Below are positions 33,026 to 46,619 of a DNA stretch of 64,000 bases, piece by piece. The position numbers and the translations under genes were made by a program. Numbering within the stretch: the first letter of the stretch is position 1; each line of letters starts with the position of its first letter. The notes under the pieces were generated by a model. That model made no database searches, had not been told where the DNA came from, and was given only the letters and a program-made list of their open reading frames with translations. Source of the stretch: Ctenosaura bakeri (Eukaryota; Chordata; Lepidosauria; Squamata; Iguanidae); assembly GCA_948474755.1 (NCBI GenBank), contig CAOLHI010000747.1, forward strand, positions 558,001-622,000. The letters run 5' to 3'.

Positions 33026-34370
33026 CGTTGTAGTAACCAAACGTTTCAGTGGACCATAAATACAGGTTAGACATCTAAAGAAAAGGAGCAGGCAATGGGA
33101 ATGGAAACACAGCAAATAAAAGAGTTCTAGATCTGAACAGTTTTCAGGTATCTCACTGTCTGTAATGTTAGAAGTGTAGAGACTGAAGGAAGATTTCATT
33201 GAGGGGCATAATTCTTAAGGAGGAGCAACCTTGTTTCCCCCTTGTAGCTACACCTCTACGATTCCACACCACTGACCTATCTCAAAAAATCATAGAAGTA
33301 TCACAGTGGATCTAAAGGAATCCCAGGATACTTGTAGTCCCAGGAGACTCATGAATTCAGAATTCCACTGTGAATATTTGCACCCAGCAACATTAAAATG
33401 TTGGTTCTTGGGTGTCCCAGCAACAAATCAAAAGTGAAGAGGAGCAGTATAGAGGGACAATCCAAATGGATTGAAACTTAAAGTAACTGTGCCTCATAGT
33501 ATACAAGTCTTTAAACTCTTTCTTTATTCACATGACACATAAAAACATCCTATGTCATCGGTAACCACTCCTGTGGTCTTGCACCCACACTTTTTTCCTT
33601 GCCCAATAAAGCAACAATTTAAATTTGTCTCAACTGCAATAACTTCTTTGTGAATGGGTGGGATATTTTGTTTTCCCACAATCCTTTGATGCTTTTGTTT
33701 CTCTTCCATTCTGGACTCATTAACAAAGTGCTGCCTTCCCTCATTCCTACATTTCATGGCAAGTATATGTACACACAGCTCTCACACCACACGAGCTGTG
33801 ATGCTGAAGCATCGCAGCAGCTCCTCTTGGTCTTTCTCATCATGACCCCCTTTGTTCACTTGTTTGTGCTGCAAATCCCCTCTGCTCTGTTCCTCTGCAT
33901 TCCTTCCTGGGCATTCCCAAATCTGGCATGATGGATGTTTGCATCTACTGATGCCATTCCATATGAAAGAAGAGGGGGCAGGTAGTGGAATGGAAAAGAA
34001 TGGGGTGGAATGTGGAGGAAAGAAAAAGATGCAAAATGTGTGTAAGTAGGAATATAGAAGCAAGCTGCTTTTTCTGTCTGCCAAACCTGGGAATGTGAGG
34101 TTAAATGGCCATCGTTTGGCATCAATTCAAAATCTAAGCGTACAACAAGTTTTCTCCAAAGCAAAGGCCACTGAGGTTACGAGGGCTTATTCAGTAGTGG
34201 AATGGCAGCAAGAGACCCACCTATAATGGAGGAAAACCTCTCCATACACTTTTTGGCTGTTTACTTCTACGTTTGCTATTGTGTATATTGTATGCACATG
34301 TGTGCAAGAGGGAATAGATATGTTTTCTTCTCAGTAAGGAGTCTGTTTGTTTTGCTTCCAAGTCTTGCAG
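33026..34370. other. Unclassified DNA
   Basis: Several short open frames on both strands at 33.5-34.2 kb show no recognisable protein family. Confidence 0.35.
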
Positions 34371-34588
34371 CATGAGTTGGTGGCCATGAAAGAGGCAGAA
34401 GGGTCCTTAAGAGATTTGTTGGAGGAGATTAGGGAAAAGGTGAATGTTATCACCCCACTGCCAAGGTACAATTTGAGATCTCAACAAGGAATTGGGGGGA
34501 GGATGCACCCATTCTGGACAGGCCCATTTGGATCTCAGTTGGGGACACCCTGTCCCTGCATTGGCTCTGACTACGAGAGATGGAGGAG
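34371..34588 (+). other. Exon-like open segment (candidate, unverified)
   Basis: A pyrimidine-rich tract and AG (TTTTGCTTCCAAGTCTTGCAG) lead into 218 nt that stay open in one frame. It ends at GGAG/GTAAGC, a good donor. The frame begins HELVAMKEAEG, continues through an acidic helix-like SLRDLLEEIREK, then LPRYNLRSQ, and is followed by a Gly/Pro-rich part. I do not recognise a family. The RYNLR motif and charged helix would also fit a retroelement gag. It could be a real exon, part of an old retroelement, or chance. Confidence 0.3.
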
Positions 34589-36780
34589 GTAAGCTAAGAA
34601 CGAAGCAGTTGCAGGAACAGCTCTTCTTCCTGAGAAAGGGAGAGGCTCCTGCTGAGTTTGGCACCTTCTGAGGCTGGAAATACAGAGCTTTCCAGAACAT
34701 TTTCATTGTCTGCTTTTGAGTCTCCTAAAGTGGTAGAATCAGGTGCCTGCATGTTTGCTCCACTTCCCTGCTTTGTCCTCCCCCTCCTTGGTGGAACAGG
34801 GGAGTGGCTTCCAGTACCAACAAAGGCAGATGCTAAGAGAGGCAGTGGTTGCTCTGTGTGGGCTTACACCTGGCTGGGTTCCCCTTGCCAGACTCTTTGC
34901 TAGCCTACATAGCTTTCAGGGGTGCATCAAAGGGAGTGTCTCGTCTTTTTGGTTTTCCCTTGGTTTTTCTTAAAAGGAAGATACTCCTTCACCTCCAGTC
35001 AGAACCTGATCCCATGTGGGAAGAGATGCTGTTTCATTTCAGGGCAGTAGATCATTCCCTGCAGGAGGAGGGAAGGAAAAAGAGACTGTATCAGTAAACT
35101 GTCCACCATGAGAATGAAAAAAGCCCAGATTTTCAGCAGGGGCACTTCTTGAGAAGTCTCTACATGTGCCAGTGCAGAGCCCCATTCTTTCTTTATCACC
35201 CTTCTTATGCCAGTGTGGATGGGCTCTAGCCTTGCCGGCTGGTTGAGATACAGCTGGATGTCTTAGAAGGCTGTTTTGATTTTGGCAGGCTTTTTGCTTA
35301 TTTGTTTTATTTTTGGAAACAGTGTCCTCCTATCCAGCCTCCCAATGCCAGGTGTTGGTTTTCTTTGCTTCCTCTTCTTCCTTCAAGGACAAGAGAAGGG
35401 GTTGTTAGCGTAGGATCTCTTCTGGGGCAGGCAACATCAACAGTGGCATGCTCCACAGGATCATTGTGCAGGACCACTCATGCCCCAAACCCCTCCCCCT
35501 TTGAGACAAGCAAAACAAGTCAAAGAATATGTGAAATATTAGAGGCTGTGTGAACCGGATGAGAGGTAACTTTTCTGAGAAGTAATGAATGTGAACAGTT
35601 ACATTGCTTGAATAAGAAACAGGGCAAATCCACTTTTAAAAAACACTGGAGCATTTGCAACTATGGCAACTATATATCTTGTCATATGTTGTGATACAGA
35701 GCAAGATAAAATACTTTAAATAAATAAATATCTGTGTATAGACCCACTCAGAGCCAGAACAATGGGTGATAGTGAGGAATTTGAAGTTATCCTTACAGTG
35801 TTTGTGTCCATGGAGAAACAAAATTCTGTGTGTGAGAGAGGGGGTTCTGTGGCGGGGGGAGATGGGAGTCCGCATCTACAGAACAATATTCTATTTCCAT
35901 TAACAATGGAGTCATACACATCTACTCAGGATGAAGTCCCAGTGAATTCAGTGGGACTTACTCCCAGGTAAATGGGTGTAGTATTGTAGCCTGAGACATT
36001 CTAAAAGACAATTTGAAATGCTTGTTTCCTCCACATGTTATCTTTGTTTACTAATTATATTCTGTTTATCTCCTGGAGCTAAAAGTATTGCAAATTATTT
36101 CTTTGCAACTGTCCATAGCATTTTTATTCTAAGAACAATCCTGTGAGATAGAATAGGCTGAGAAGTGCAGTGTGCAACTCATCACCCCACTGCTATTGTG
36201 GGGTGGGGGCAAACATGCCACCATTAGCCACTTCCAGCTGGCTGGGGCTGGGGCCTGTCTCTGGGTATGGGCAGCCTCGCATAACTCTGGATTTGCCCTG
36301 CTTGATGGCAGCCAGTGAATTCAAAGCTGCCACCCATTCATCCCTCTTTTGTATGTTTGCTTCTGTAATTTTGTCAGAACCTGTGAGGCTGTTGCATGGG
36401 TCTTGGATCTGGTACAGTAGGTATCAAGTGCCACCTGGCATTGGTGGGACACAAGTCCCAACAGGATTCATGGGAGTGGCAGGCATGCCCGGCTTCGGAG
36501 GACACACATCATGCAGCCCTGGGGACAGGAGGTATATGCCCAGGAGGTTCCCTCCTGTCTTACACAGATTTCCAGCTCTGGGCCAAAGGACTGGGCTTAT
36601 CAGTCAGCAAGCAGGCTGATTGATGCCCGGATCCACACCCATGTGTACACCAACCCTGTCTGTATCTGTAACCAGTAAAGTTGTGGCCTTTTTACTTCCA
36701 GTCATGTGGTCTTGGTCTTTCTTGGGAGCAGATGTTGCCCCTGATCACACAAGCTACAATTGGCTCAAGGTGACAACATG
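34589..36780. other. Unclassified region with longer frames; possible retroelement or processed transcript remnant
   Basis: Open frames of 80-150 codons cluster here (for example 36170-36619 plus). The last is followed by a polyadenylation-like AGTAAA near 36677. GC content is higher than in its neighbours. No diagnostic domain is visible, so I leave it unassigned. Confidence 0.3.
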
Positions 36781-38589
36781 AGTGTTATGCTGAGGGATTT
36801 GACCTTATATCAAATGTTCACAGAGCAGCCAGGGAGGGTGTGAGGAAAGAACTCATGTAGCAATCATGGATGTGGGAGAAAACTGTAATTCTGAGCAGGC
36901 TCTGGTAAAGGTATTTTGATTTTACAATAACATATTCTATAATATTGCAATTATTGCTATTATGCCAAGAGTGTGCATCTGCTCACCATGTTATATGTAT
37001 TGATATGAGTTTGTTTACTTCTTCCAGGTTGTCTAAATCCAGTGCATAATTCTAAAGATTTGGCTTAAAACACTGCAGTATTATATGTCCTGACTTATTA
37101 ATAACAGTTGCACTTAACTGCACCATTGACCTTGCCCTCGGGTTGCTGGGGCTGACCCTTTCAATGATGCTGCCATGTGGCTTGGCCACAAACTATACAA
37201 AGTCACATGTGTCTTCTTATTTTCATCTGAAGAAGTATGCAATTCCTCCCAGCTCCTGCTGAACTAGACAATGTTGAGAGAGGCAATGGGAGTGGAAGGT
37301 CATCAACATCTGGAAGTTCCACAGACCAGATTTTTTTTAATTACTTCAGATGCCAAAAGGCTCCATAGAAAGTTACAGGATTGCTGAATAAATACCATGG
37401 CTGAGACAGAACCTAATGTACCATGTTGAGTCAGTATTTACAGCATTCCTGCAGCAGTGAAAGAAAACCAAAGCCAAATTCCTTCACACATTTTTATTTT
37501 ATTTAATACAAAACAAGAGACACACAAAATGTGATCTGCTATAACATTCTTTCCCCTCCAATCTCTCACACATAGTATTGATCCAACATCAGATGCAGGA
37601 AAATTAAGGCCAAACTAATATGGCTGTGAAAGATTCAAGCTGAGAGTACCAGGGAAATGATATTACATCTAGTCAATAGCTGCTTTATAAATATTTTAGA
37701 ACACCATGAAGGTCTTCACTGGTGACCTCAGTCAGAGGAGGCACATACTGCCTTTTTTCAAGTTTAACATCTTTCTTGGCAAGGATGCCTTAAAATAGCT
37801 TGCAGAAGTTGGTCTTTTCTATTCTTTAGGTGTGGGTTTGAGAAAGTGAGCATACTTTAAGTTTTGGTTTTTTTTAAAAAAATGAGTTTAATTTTAGATG
37901 CCATTTGCAGAGAATAGTGCCATGTTTTACAGCCTGTTGGCCTCATCAAACTAGCCAGATGTAGAAGTGAATTGAAAGCACAAAGCTACTTCCCAGTATA
38001 GAGCCTGGGAAAATTCTTTATTGGCCTGCAGCACTCAGAATCTCCTAGCTAGTATGGCTAACGTTCTGAGCAATCCCAGGTTCTTTATCTGGCACAGATT
38101 TGAGGGCCCAGCTAGGCATGACATGTGAGACTCATGATGAGGAAAGGGTTCTTGACTAGACCACAGCTTATGTAGCAGAGGATAGTGTGTTAGTAAAACC
38201 CCCTTCTCTACACTACCCCTTCTCTCACTTAAATGTCCCCTTCCAGCTGACTAACCATAGGAAGGAAGGACAGCAAATATGTTATAGATGCCTTCTCCTT
38301 TCCACAGCCATGTTTGATTGAAAATGGATCACTAATAATGGGGAAGGGAAAGGAGTATATTCTCCCTTCCACCATGCCACAATCCCAATTGAATAATCTC
38401 TTTGTAGTTGCATTAGAGTAAGGATAGGCAAGGCAACACACAGGCCACACCCTGCGTTTGGGCATCACACCTCCTTTTGTGTTCCCCTCTACTATTGCCA
38501 AATTTGCTTTAATGCTGTTTAATTTGTGTAGTATGGTTGCAGCATTGGATCACACATAGGCATTGAAATAATTCCTTCCACAAAGCCTA
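36781..38589. other. Unclassified AT-rich DNA
   Basis: No gene, RNA or window repeat family recognised. Confidence 0.35.
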
Positions 38590-39268
38590 GAAATTTTGCA
38601 GAAAAAAAAAAAGCCTGTTGAAAGAGTATTTTTGCATGAAAAATACATTTTGCATAAAAACATTGCCTCCCAAAAACAACATGGATTTCTTTGCACGAAA
38701 CTAATGTTATTTCATGGGAACATGTGTGATCTTTGCACAAGATCCTCACATATTTCTGGAAACAATAAATTTATATACCAAGGCCCCCATACCCACATTT
38801 TTCTTTGCTTATTTTTTTGTGCAATTTTTCCCTAGAAACCACTTTTTTTCCAATTTAGTGGAAAAAACTATGTGCGGGTTTCTAGAAACTGGTTTTTATA
38901 CAGCAAAATAATTTTTCATGAAAAAGCGTTTTTGGTATAAAAGTTTTCAGCCCAAACAACAGGTTCTAAGAGGCAGCATGAGTTTTGTGTCTGTGCCAAT
39001 TGCCGTTTTTTACAGAGGCTTTCTCCAACAAACCCTATATGGATATCTGGAACAAAACTCCCACAATTTTCATGCCAAATAAAATAAAATAAAATAAATC
39101 CACTTAACATTTCTGCAGAGAATAATCTCCCAAAGCACTTTGGAATGTGAGAATACCAGGCAAGAACTGTGCAAATATATTCATTTTCTCCTATAGTGGG
39201 GAGAAAACTGAGAAAATTATTTGTCCATGCATGTGAAGATGAAATAGCTGAACATTTACATCCCTAAA
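38590..39268. repeat. AT-rich repeat related to family X
   Basis: Repeated TTTGCATGAAAAA/TTTTGCATAAAAA-like blocks. A right end resembling family X (CTCCTATAGTGGGGAGAAAACTGAGAAAATTATTTGT ending ACATCCCTAAA at about 39268), closest to 21870-21940, is also present. The copy is diverged and includes an (AATAA)n patch near 39078-39097. Confidence 0.45.
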
Positions 39269-39422
39269 TATATATTCTTTTCAAGGTGAATTGTGCTTTC
39301 CAAACCTCCTAGAATTCAGGTTGAAATCAAAGTGCATGCTCCTGGTATGCCATAAATTAAAGGGAAATGGAGACAAACGGTTGTTTGTCATCACAGTGAA
39401 AACATTTGGTGTCATGATAATT

Positions 39423-39829
39423 GCTGTTTCCACACCTGACTGAGTCCCACTGACATGCTGTTGTGATCCCAGCAGTGCCTTTGCCAGGAAGGGAGTGCGA
39501 TGGGAATGCTCCCCTCCGCACCCTGCTGGCTCCCTGCAGAAGGGGACATGCACCTCCCTTCTGTAGTGCAGCCAGCCTCTTTCCCCTGCTTCACTGTGGA
39601 AGGAAGCATGTGATTGTGCTTCTGCCCCTTTCACATAGCCAGGGGTGACAGGAGTGTTGCATGATCATGGACGCTTAAAGGATTTTTTCCATTAAGTGAA
39701 TGTTCTGTGATTGCTATGCATGGGGACATGCTCGCTGTGGGACCACGATAACGTCATGTGAAAGCACAACCCTCAGACTGCTGCCATTGTGTCCCCATCA
39801 CGGGACTGTAACACTATGTGGAAATGGCC
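39423..39829. mobile_element. GGCC-TIR MITE, family E (diverged copy)
   Basis: It starts GCTGTTTCCACACC and ends ATGTGGAAATGGCC. The interior (GGAAGGGAGTGCGATGGGAATGCTC, CACCTCCCTTCTG, CAGCC) resembles 52873-53289 in the inverse order. The target duplication is unclear. Confidence 0.55.
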
Positions 39830-42719
39830 AACATATTTGACACCATGTTGTCAGGATGCAGTCCCCATTGGATTTAGAGGGAGTCAATGGTCCTCACCCC
39901 ATCCATGAAAGTTGTCCATCCCTAACCATATATCTCCCATGGTATGGTAATTCGACATTTACTAAGATGGGTTTAAGTATTTTCTGACAATTAATATCTG
40001 GATTGTCCTACAGTATACAAGCAAACTGGTTGTAATGAAAGATAACCACGGTCCATCTTCTGTGCTACTAGTTTTCACGTTCTTTCTTTTTCCAGCATTT
40101 GAGAGCATTATCACTTCCCACACACACTATTGACACATTTCTTTGGTTGGTATTTTGACGCAACCCAGAAACCTTTTTTTAAAAAAAGGTTACCAAGTTG
40201 ACTATAAGAAAAAAAAAATCTCAGATCCATATTAGGGCTATACCTTTATAGGCCAACTCAAAGATCACAAAACAGCACACCAGTCTCTAGCCCTCTCTCT
40301 ATGGCTTGATTGGTATGGTAAACTCAGCAGGTCTGCAAATACTTTTCACTCCTTTGGGCTGTGTCATTACACATCACTAAAGTGGTAGCGGTGGTGGTGG
40401 TGGTAATGAAGGAATGAATATATTAATTAATGAAATGAAGGAGAATCTGGCTTCTGGGAGCCTTATTATCTTTTTAAACATAGCATGCACTCTCCTTGCA
40501 CTTGTTTTTTTTTGGGGGGGGAAGGACGGGGAAGGTAAGAGTTATTATTGCCACTGTTAGTGAGGAATTTCCAGGAATTTCCACTAGAATTTCCAGTGGG
40601 GTGGAACACTGTGAGAGCTTCAGGCATCACAAAAAAGAAGCAAGGAGTCTAATACAGCCTACAGCCCATGTATTGACCACCCAGGGCTTGATAGTAAATA
40701 AAGTAAAAGGATGTGTGAACCTGGCTACTGCTGAAGCCAATAACTCTAAATTTAATCACAGTTTTAAGACAGAATGTGGAAGAAGGCTAGAAATATTTAA
40801 GTAAGACTCTATTAGGTGTTGTGATGGTTTCAGGTTGCACCTAAGAATGTTCCTAGGATTGCTGGGATTGTTGAAGAAACAAACAGTGGTTGATCCCTCA
40901 TTTCTGAAAATATAAAATCCAGCTGGTGTCCAGATTTGACTTATGTGGAGAAATACACAAGCACAGTGGTAGGTGAAAGACACAAATCTGAGGGACAATG
41001 AACAATGATTTCTCTTTCAAATGCCATTCCAAGTCTTAGAATGGGAGAATAAGATTTCCTATTCTAAAAGACTCTCCCATAATGAAAGCTTATTCCATAT
41101 TTTGTATTCATTACTAGTGATAAGACTCTGCCTTTTGACAATATGAATAGATAAATAGATGCGCACACACAAATATATATACATACATGGTATCTTTTAA
41201 AAAACAAAACAACCCTGATACCCTATTGTATATATTACCACCTCATTTTTGTCCCAGACAATGCCTAGCCAAAGTCCCTCCAAGCCAGCTTGGAAAATGA
41301 TCTGTTTTCCCCCATGCCATACCATATGGTTCAAGGAGTCCAGTTTTCCCTGGCCTACTCGATTCCCTTTCTAAAGGCAATATAGTCCAGAAACTAAAAT
41401 ACGATTGACTTTGCTGGCAAGGAAAGAAAGCTAAAATGAAAATCATGGCATATGGAAACAAAGGGTTTCTCATAAATGTTCAGACTGAAGTGGATTTGTC
41501 CTTTCTGCACTTGGTATAGTCTTTTGCCAAATATATACTGCCTCTTAATAAAAGGAAGAGGGTCAAAAATGCAGATGTCTAATGCAGGTGAATCCAGACT
41601 ATTTCATGACTGTGTCACATGGAACAACCTCAAAAGTAATCTAGAAAGGACAAATACCTGGTCAGTGATCAAACGAAAATGTCTGGCTTGGCCAGTGCCT
41701 AATGTTTAACATGTGAAGGTTAGATGCTTTGAGCTAACTGTATAACATGGAGATGGAGATGGAGATGGAGGAACAAAGCTAATTTTTTTCTTTTTTTTCT
41801 TTTTTTTAAAGTACTTTTCCTCCAGGGCAGCTGGAGGGCAATGTCCCTTTACTCCCTACATAGCTGAAAGGCAAGATATAAATCTTTTAAATAAATGAAT
41901 CCTCCTTTTGGCAGTCTCCTCTTAAAATTCTAATAATTCCAACTTTTGCTTTCCGAGAAAAGAAAGGGGGTTCAAAAGATTCCTGATAATTGAACATCTT
42001 TGTTGAGGTCATAAATTATCCCCACTTCCTTAGGGCCTTACTGGAGCCATCCAATAAAGTTATACTGGGAACAGCAAAGTTCTAAACGACAGGCGCATAT
42101 CCTTCAACATTTCACAGGTGAATATTGGGACATAAATCAACACTGACACTGTTGGGACACTTCATGCACACAGAGTATGTATTGATTTGGGTTTCCTTTT
42201 TTTGCAGTCTACTCTGATCTCAGTACCGGTACATAAATTCCAGGATTTCTCTGCTTAAGTACTAATGTCATGTGCTCTTCTTCATTAATGCCTTTTGTTG
42301 CCTAGCTGTGGCCTTAGGACTATACTCTGATGTTGTTTGGTCACCTGTGTTCCTATTTTCATCTCTGAAATGTTGGAGGGTATGCAAATATCTGGGAGAC
42401 ATGAAATTAGGGGGAGACTGAGCTAGACTGTTGCAAATGAAACACAGCCTTCCAGCCTGGCTTGTAAGAGCTCTGCTTTTCCCAGGCCCCAGCTCTTAAC
42501 AGGTATGCCTTGTTTTTTGGTCTTGCGATTCCATCTGGCATGTTTCAGACACTGAGATGATCTCCCACTTCAAGGGACACTGAGGAAGGGCAGGAATAAA
42601 TTTATCTGAGGGTGTCTCTTAATCTAAAAGGCCAGTGAGTCTGTAGATTCCTGAAGTTAGAAAGAGTGAACAGGAAAATGGGAGAGCAGTCTCTGGCGTA
42701 CTGCTGGTAAGACTTCTGG
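39830..42719. other. Unclassified DNA with simple repeats
   Basis: (GGT)n lies near 40389-40403 and (GGAGAT)n near 41748-41771. Poly(T)-rich sequence occurs at 41787-41808. No gene is supported. Confidence 0.4.
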
Positions 42720-42912
42720 GATTCACACACAGTATAGAATTATAGTGTTATTGTTCCACTTTAAACTGTAATCATATCATCCCATGGAATCCTGGGATTT
42801 GCAGTATAGGGAGGGGTATTTAGAATTCCCAGCCAGAGCGCTCTAATACCTCAGGCTCAAACCCCAGGGTTCCATAGGATGGAACCATGGCACTTAAAGT
42901 GTTGAGAAGCTG
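42720..42912. mobile_element. Palindromic MITE, family C-like, diverged
   Basis: ATTATAGTGTTATTGTTCCACTTT, CCATGGAATCCTGGGATTTGCAG, GGGAGGGG, then CCAGGGTTCCATAGGATGGAA and GCACTTAAAGTG. The order follows family C, but the right arm is decayed. Confidence 0.6.
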
Positions 42913-43202
42913 CAGTACTTGTTGCCGTAGTCCAGTGTTTCTTTTATCCTGGACTATGTGCAGGCAGTTTCCAGAACCAGATGCCACACTTTATTCCCAT
43001 CATTGAGGAGGTTTTATTTGAATACTGACACATATTAGGACAATAAGTTTCCTTCTCTTCCCCTTTAGTTTTTAATTTTGTTTAGAGTTATAGGGCTATA
43101 AGGCATCACTGAAATGACACCTTTTCGTGATAAGTCTCTAAATCTAATTAAAAAAAACAAACAGAAAATTTGTCATTCAGAACCCAGCAAATCATGCCCC
43201 GG

Positions 43203-43203
<1 letters not shown>

Positions 43204-43237
<34 letters not shown>
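43204..43237. repeat. Microsatellite (GT)17
   Basis: A pure GT run of 34 bases. The 88-codon frame across it has a VC repeat from the same run and is not a gene. Confidence 0.95.
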
Positions 43238-43240
<3 letters not shown>

Positions 43241-43545
43241 ACTACATTGAAAGGACTCAAGTTAAGACCAAGAAATTACTACAAACAGGCCTCAAGGGAA
43301 TAGAACTAGTGGAGGTGGAGGTGATAACCAGCAAAATCTGGAAAAACCAAAGGAGCTATATTGGAAAATCTCTTCTTTAAATCAATCTGGAGAAGCCCAA
43401 TGGGAGACTTTTTAGTCATGTACTTTCACTCTTACATATCATGTCTTAACATAAACATTAAGCTTTTCTCTCTTTAGCAGATTTTTTTTGGCACTCTTTC
43501 AAAGTCACAAGGAAATATAAAGTTTCCCAGTCATTATTCCATTCA

Positions 43546-44128
43546 GGCCCTTTCTGCACAAGACTGGTGAATCGGTACGTGCTGTTTCTTACCGGATTTT
43601 CTGGGCTCGAAACAAGGCAGACTTTCCCTCATTTCCTTCCACACAGCTACTGTGTATGTTCCATTCTGATTCAGAGGAGTGCAAGTTCATGAATCCACAC
43701 TGCTTCCGCCGTGGCCACTCTCACCACTCCCCTCACCCCATCCCGCTGGCTGTGATTGGCCCTTCTTTGTGTGTGCATTGTTTAGTACATCATTGCGTAT
43801 GTATGTACGTGCGTACGTGCATATGTGCGTAAGTCCATACTACCCCCTGGCCCCTCCCATGAGCCCTCCCCTGACCACCAATTCGCATTGGTGCAAATGT
43901 ATGTGTCTGTACCACTGTGAAAGTACAAATTGGATCAATCTGGAAAATTGGAAAACTGATTTCTTCCGGTTTTCAAATAGCGTGCTTTACCACCACGTGG
44001 GGGCGCATGTAGTTGGAATTACGTGCAGAACAAAGGTAAATATACCAAACCTAGTCCACTCCAAGGTGCAGAAGACCTCTGTGGCAAGACACATTGGTCC
44101 GCTTTAATAACGGCGTTCGGAAAGCGCC
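43546..44128. mobile_element. GGCC-TIR element, family D, short form (583 bp)
   Basis: GGCCCTTTCTGCAC at the left, TTCGGAAAGCGCC at the right, flanked by TCA (43543-43545 and 44129-44131). Interior blocks are shared with 28537-30291. An alternating GTACGTGCG-type purine-pyrimidine tract at 43796-43833 is a Z-DNA-prone pattern. Confidence 0.82.
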
Positions 44129-44453
44129 TCAGTCAGGAATAAGGAGGAAAAGGCTGGAAAGGACTCTGCATTCTTTTAATCTGTTTATTCCTGTTATGAT
44201 TTTTAAAAAAATCATCCCAAAATGAGAACTGCTGGGGGAAGAAACCAAAACCATAGCAACCCCCTAACTTTTAGTGTTTGCTAATTCGATTTCTTGCCTC
44301 AGTTACATTTTCCAGCTTTCTCCAGTCCGTCACCTTTTAGATATGGTGGACTGCAATTCCACTTCTCCCTAATTAGTAACCTGGGATGATGTTTAGTCCA
44401 AACATCTAAAAAGTGCCAGATTGGAGATGGCTGGATTCTTTAGTCAGAACCAG

Positions 44454-44455
44454 GA

Positions 44456-44495
<40 letters not shown>

Positions 44496-44496
44496 A
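44454..44496. repeat. Microsatellite (GAAA)n
   Basis: About ten GAAA units, uninterrupted. Confidence 0.95.
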
Positions 44497-46268
44497 GAGA
44501 TTCTTTCAAATGGTGCACTTAAATATATGTGCAAGCAAAGCATTTGGTTGTCATGTCATCTCCTGGATAAATGTTTTGATAAATGTTAGAGGGGAAAGTT
44601 GAAAGCCACTGAATTCTGTCAGAAAGTCCCTGGAAAGGAAGCTCATGCCCTATTGTGCATCTGAGATTTGTTTATTTCTCCATGAGAGCTGGGAAAGCTG
44701 TTCAAATAATGTCAGAGTTGTAATAGCACCCGATTATTGGGAAGTTTGACAAAGGAATGTCAAGGTAAAAGCCACAGTGTAGTAGCAATCACTCGGCAGC
44801 TCTGCAGAATGGAAAGTAATGGGGTGTGAATGAAACTCTCCCACTCTGTCTCTCTTTTCTGCTAGGGAGCAGCAGTGGGAGGGGGGAAGTATGAGGCAGG
44901 CAGACCTCTCTAGTGGGAAGCATATTTTCTTCTCCAAAATGGCCCACTTATTTTCTCTTGAGTAAAAGAGGAAATGAAAGGCTTTTGTGTGAAATTTCAT
45001 CTGGCAGCATTGGTTGGCTTATACAAATAGTTCCCTTCTCTAAATACAAGCAGACACTGGGAAAATCTGAAACAATGCCCCCTTTTTTTGGTCATAACAT
45101 TTAAACAGTAAAAATAGTAGTACATCAACCACAAGATTCAGTGGTGTGCTTGTTTTTTAAATCTTTTTTTCTCTCCTAGTTTTAACATTGCTTTAGAAAT
45201 TCAGAATTAAGAACACGTATGCTTTGGGGCAGTCCTGTCTGTTTTTCTCTATTGTGTACTAAGTGCATAGTAAACTTGGCTGTAGACTAGCCCTCCCAGT
45301 GAGTGTTGGATGATAGGAGTTGTTGTCCAGCACATCTGGAGGGCACCAAGTTGGAAAAGGCTTCTCTTGCATATAGGCTATCATTGAGAAGAACATTCTC
45401 TTAGATGACACCCTGTATGTGGTATTTTGGATGCCAAGCATAAGACATGGTCCTAAACAAGTTGCCAGTCCCAGACAGAGCAGATTTATTGAATCAACTG
45501 ATAGATGGAAAGTTAACACTTACATAAATCTCATTAAATCTCTGGGTTTACTCTGGTTGTCACTATTTAGGTCGCATTATGTTATGGAGTGTGATGTAAG
45601 AATTTGTCCAAGCCTTCTTGGGAATTCATTGTCCTGATAATGAGAAACAGTGATTTCTTGGCTCATAGTCTTTTTGCCATGATGTTAAACCAGCTTGCTG
45701 ATATCAGCATCTCATTGTTAATCCTAAAATAAAAACCATGGTTACTTTCACAGCATGGTGGCTTCAATCCATGTGGCTTCCACAAACCAAATGCTGGTGA
45801 AATAGCAAACTGAGGCATGATAAATATTTTCTCTACTGGATTATAACAACTCTGAGCAGATGTCTTTCAAAACGAGTAAGAGGAGTAGTAGGAGGGGGCT
45901 TCTTGCAGTAAAAGAAGAAAATACATGGCTGGGAGAAGGATGAGGGGTGTTCAGTTGTCACTCCACATTCACTAGGTTTAAGGGCACAGGAACCCCCCAA
46001 AAGTGGAAAAACTGCAAATATCAAAATGCGTGTGTATGCGTATCTGTGGGAAGTGGGCTGAGGCATATTTGGGAGAATGGGCACCCAGGGTCCAAACCAG
46101 GTTGGGGAAAGGAGAAGAAAAGGGGTGGATCTGCATGGTGGCCCTATACTTCCTCTCTCCTGTCCATCTCCTTCCTTTGGTGTGTGGGGGGCATCAGAAG
46201 TAGATGTGTGGTTCTGAGAAATCAGTCTGTGAGCCAGGCAGTGGCTGGTAGAGGAGGTCAAGGACCAC
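44497..46268. other. Unclassified DNA
   Basis: Contains a TAGGAGTTGTTGTCCAGCACATCTGGAGGG-like block at 45315-45350 that also occurs, diverged, at 51995-52035. It is therefore a fragment of an old dispersed repeat. No gene was found. Confidence 0.4.
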
Positions 46269-46282
46269 CAGAGGCAGGTTTT

Positions 46283-46619
46283 TTTTTTTAATATATTTTT
46301 ATTCAAAAATAAAAATTTCCATTCTGTTATATTACACAAACCAATAATCAATGAATTTTACACATTATACAATAAAAATGCTTTGACCTGTGATTACATT
46401 TGTTGATATATCTATCAATGTAACATCTCACTCCATCCTTCCCCTCCCCCCTTGTTTGAGCCTCACTTGATACTTTATTTCCTCTTGTACCCCATAAAAA
46501 CCTGTTATATCATTGAGAGCTTGCCTCTTAATATTTTTAGATTAATATATATACAGTACTCTTTTCTCTTAGATATTCTATTATTGTCCTTCATCTTCAT
46601 TTATTCCTCCCTTGACAGA
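46283..46619 (-). mobile_element. 5'-truncated LINE (L1-like) 3' end, with target duplications
   Basis: About 337 bp of AT-rich sequence begins with a T-run on the plus strand (the poly(A) of a minus-strand insertion), with AATAAA-type signals just inside. It is bounded by the 14-bp direct repeat CAGAGGCAGGTTTT (46269-46282 and 46620-46633). Poly(A) plus a target duplication of about 14 bp is the signature of LINE-mediated retrotransposition. The 3' UTR-like sequence suggests L1, but I cannot confirm the family. Confidence 0.72.

Noticed and set aside
43114..43380. 88-codon frame with a VC repeat
   Set aside because: The repeat is the (GT)17 microsatellite translated.
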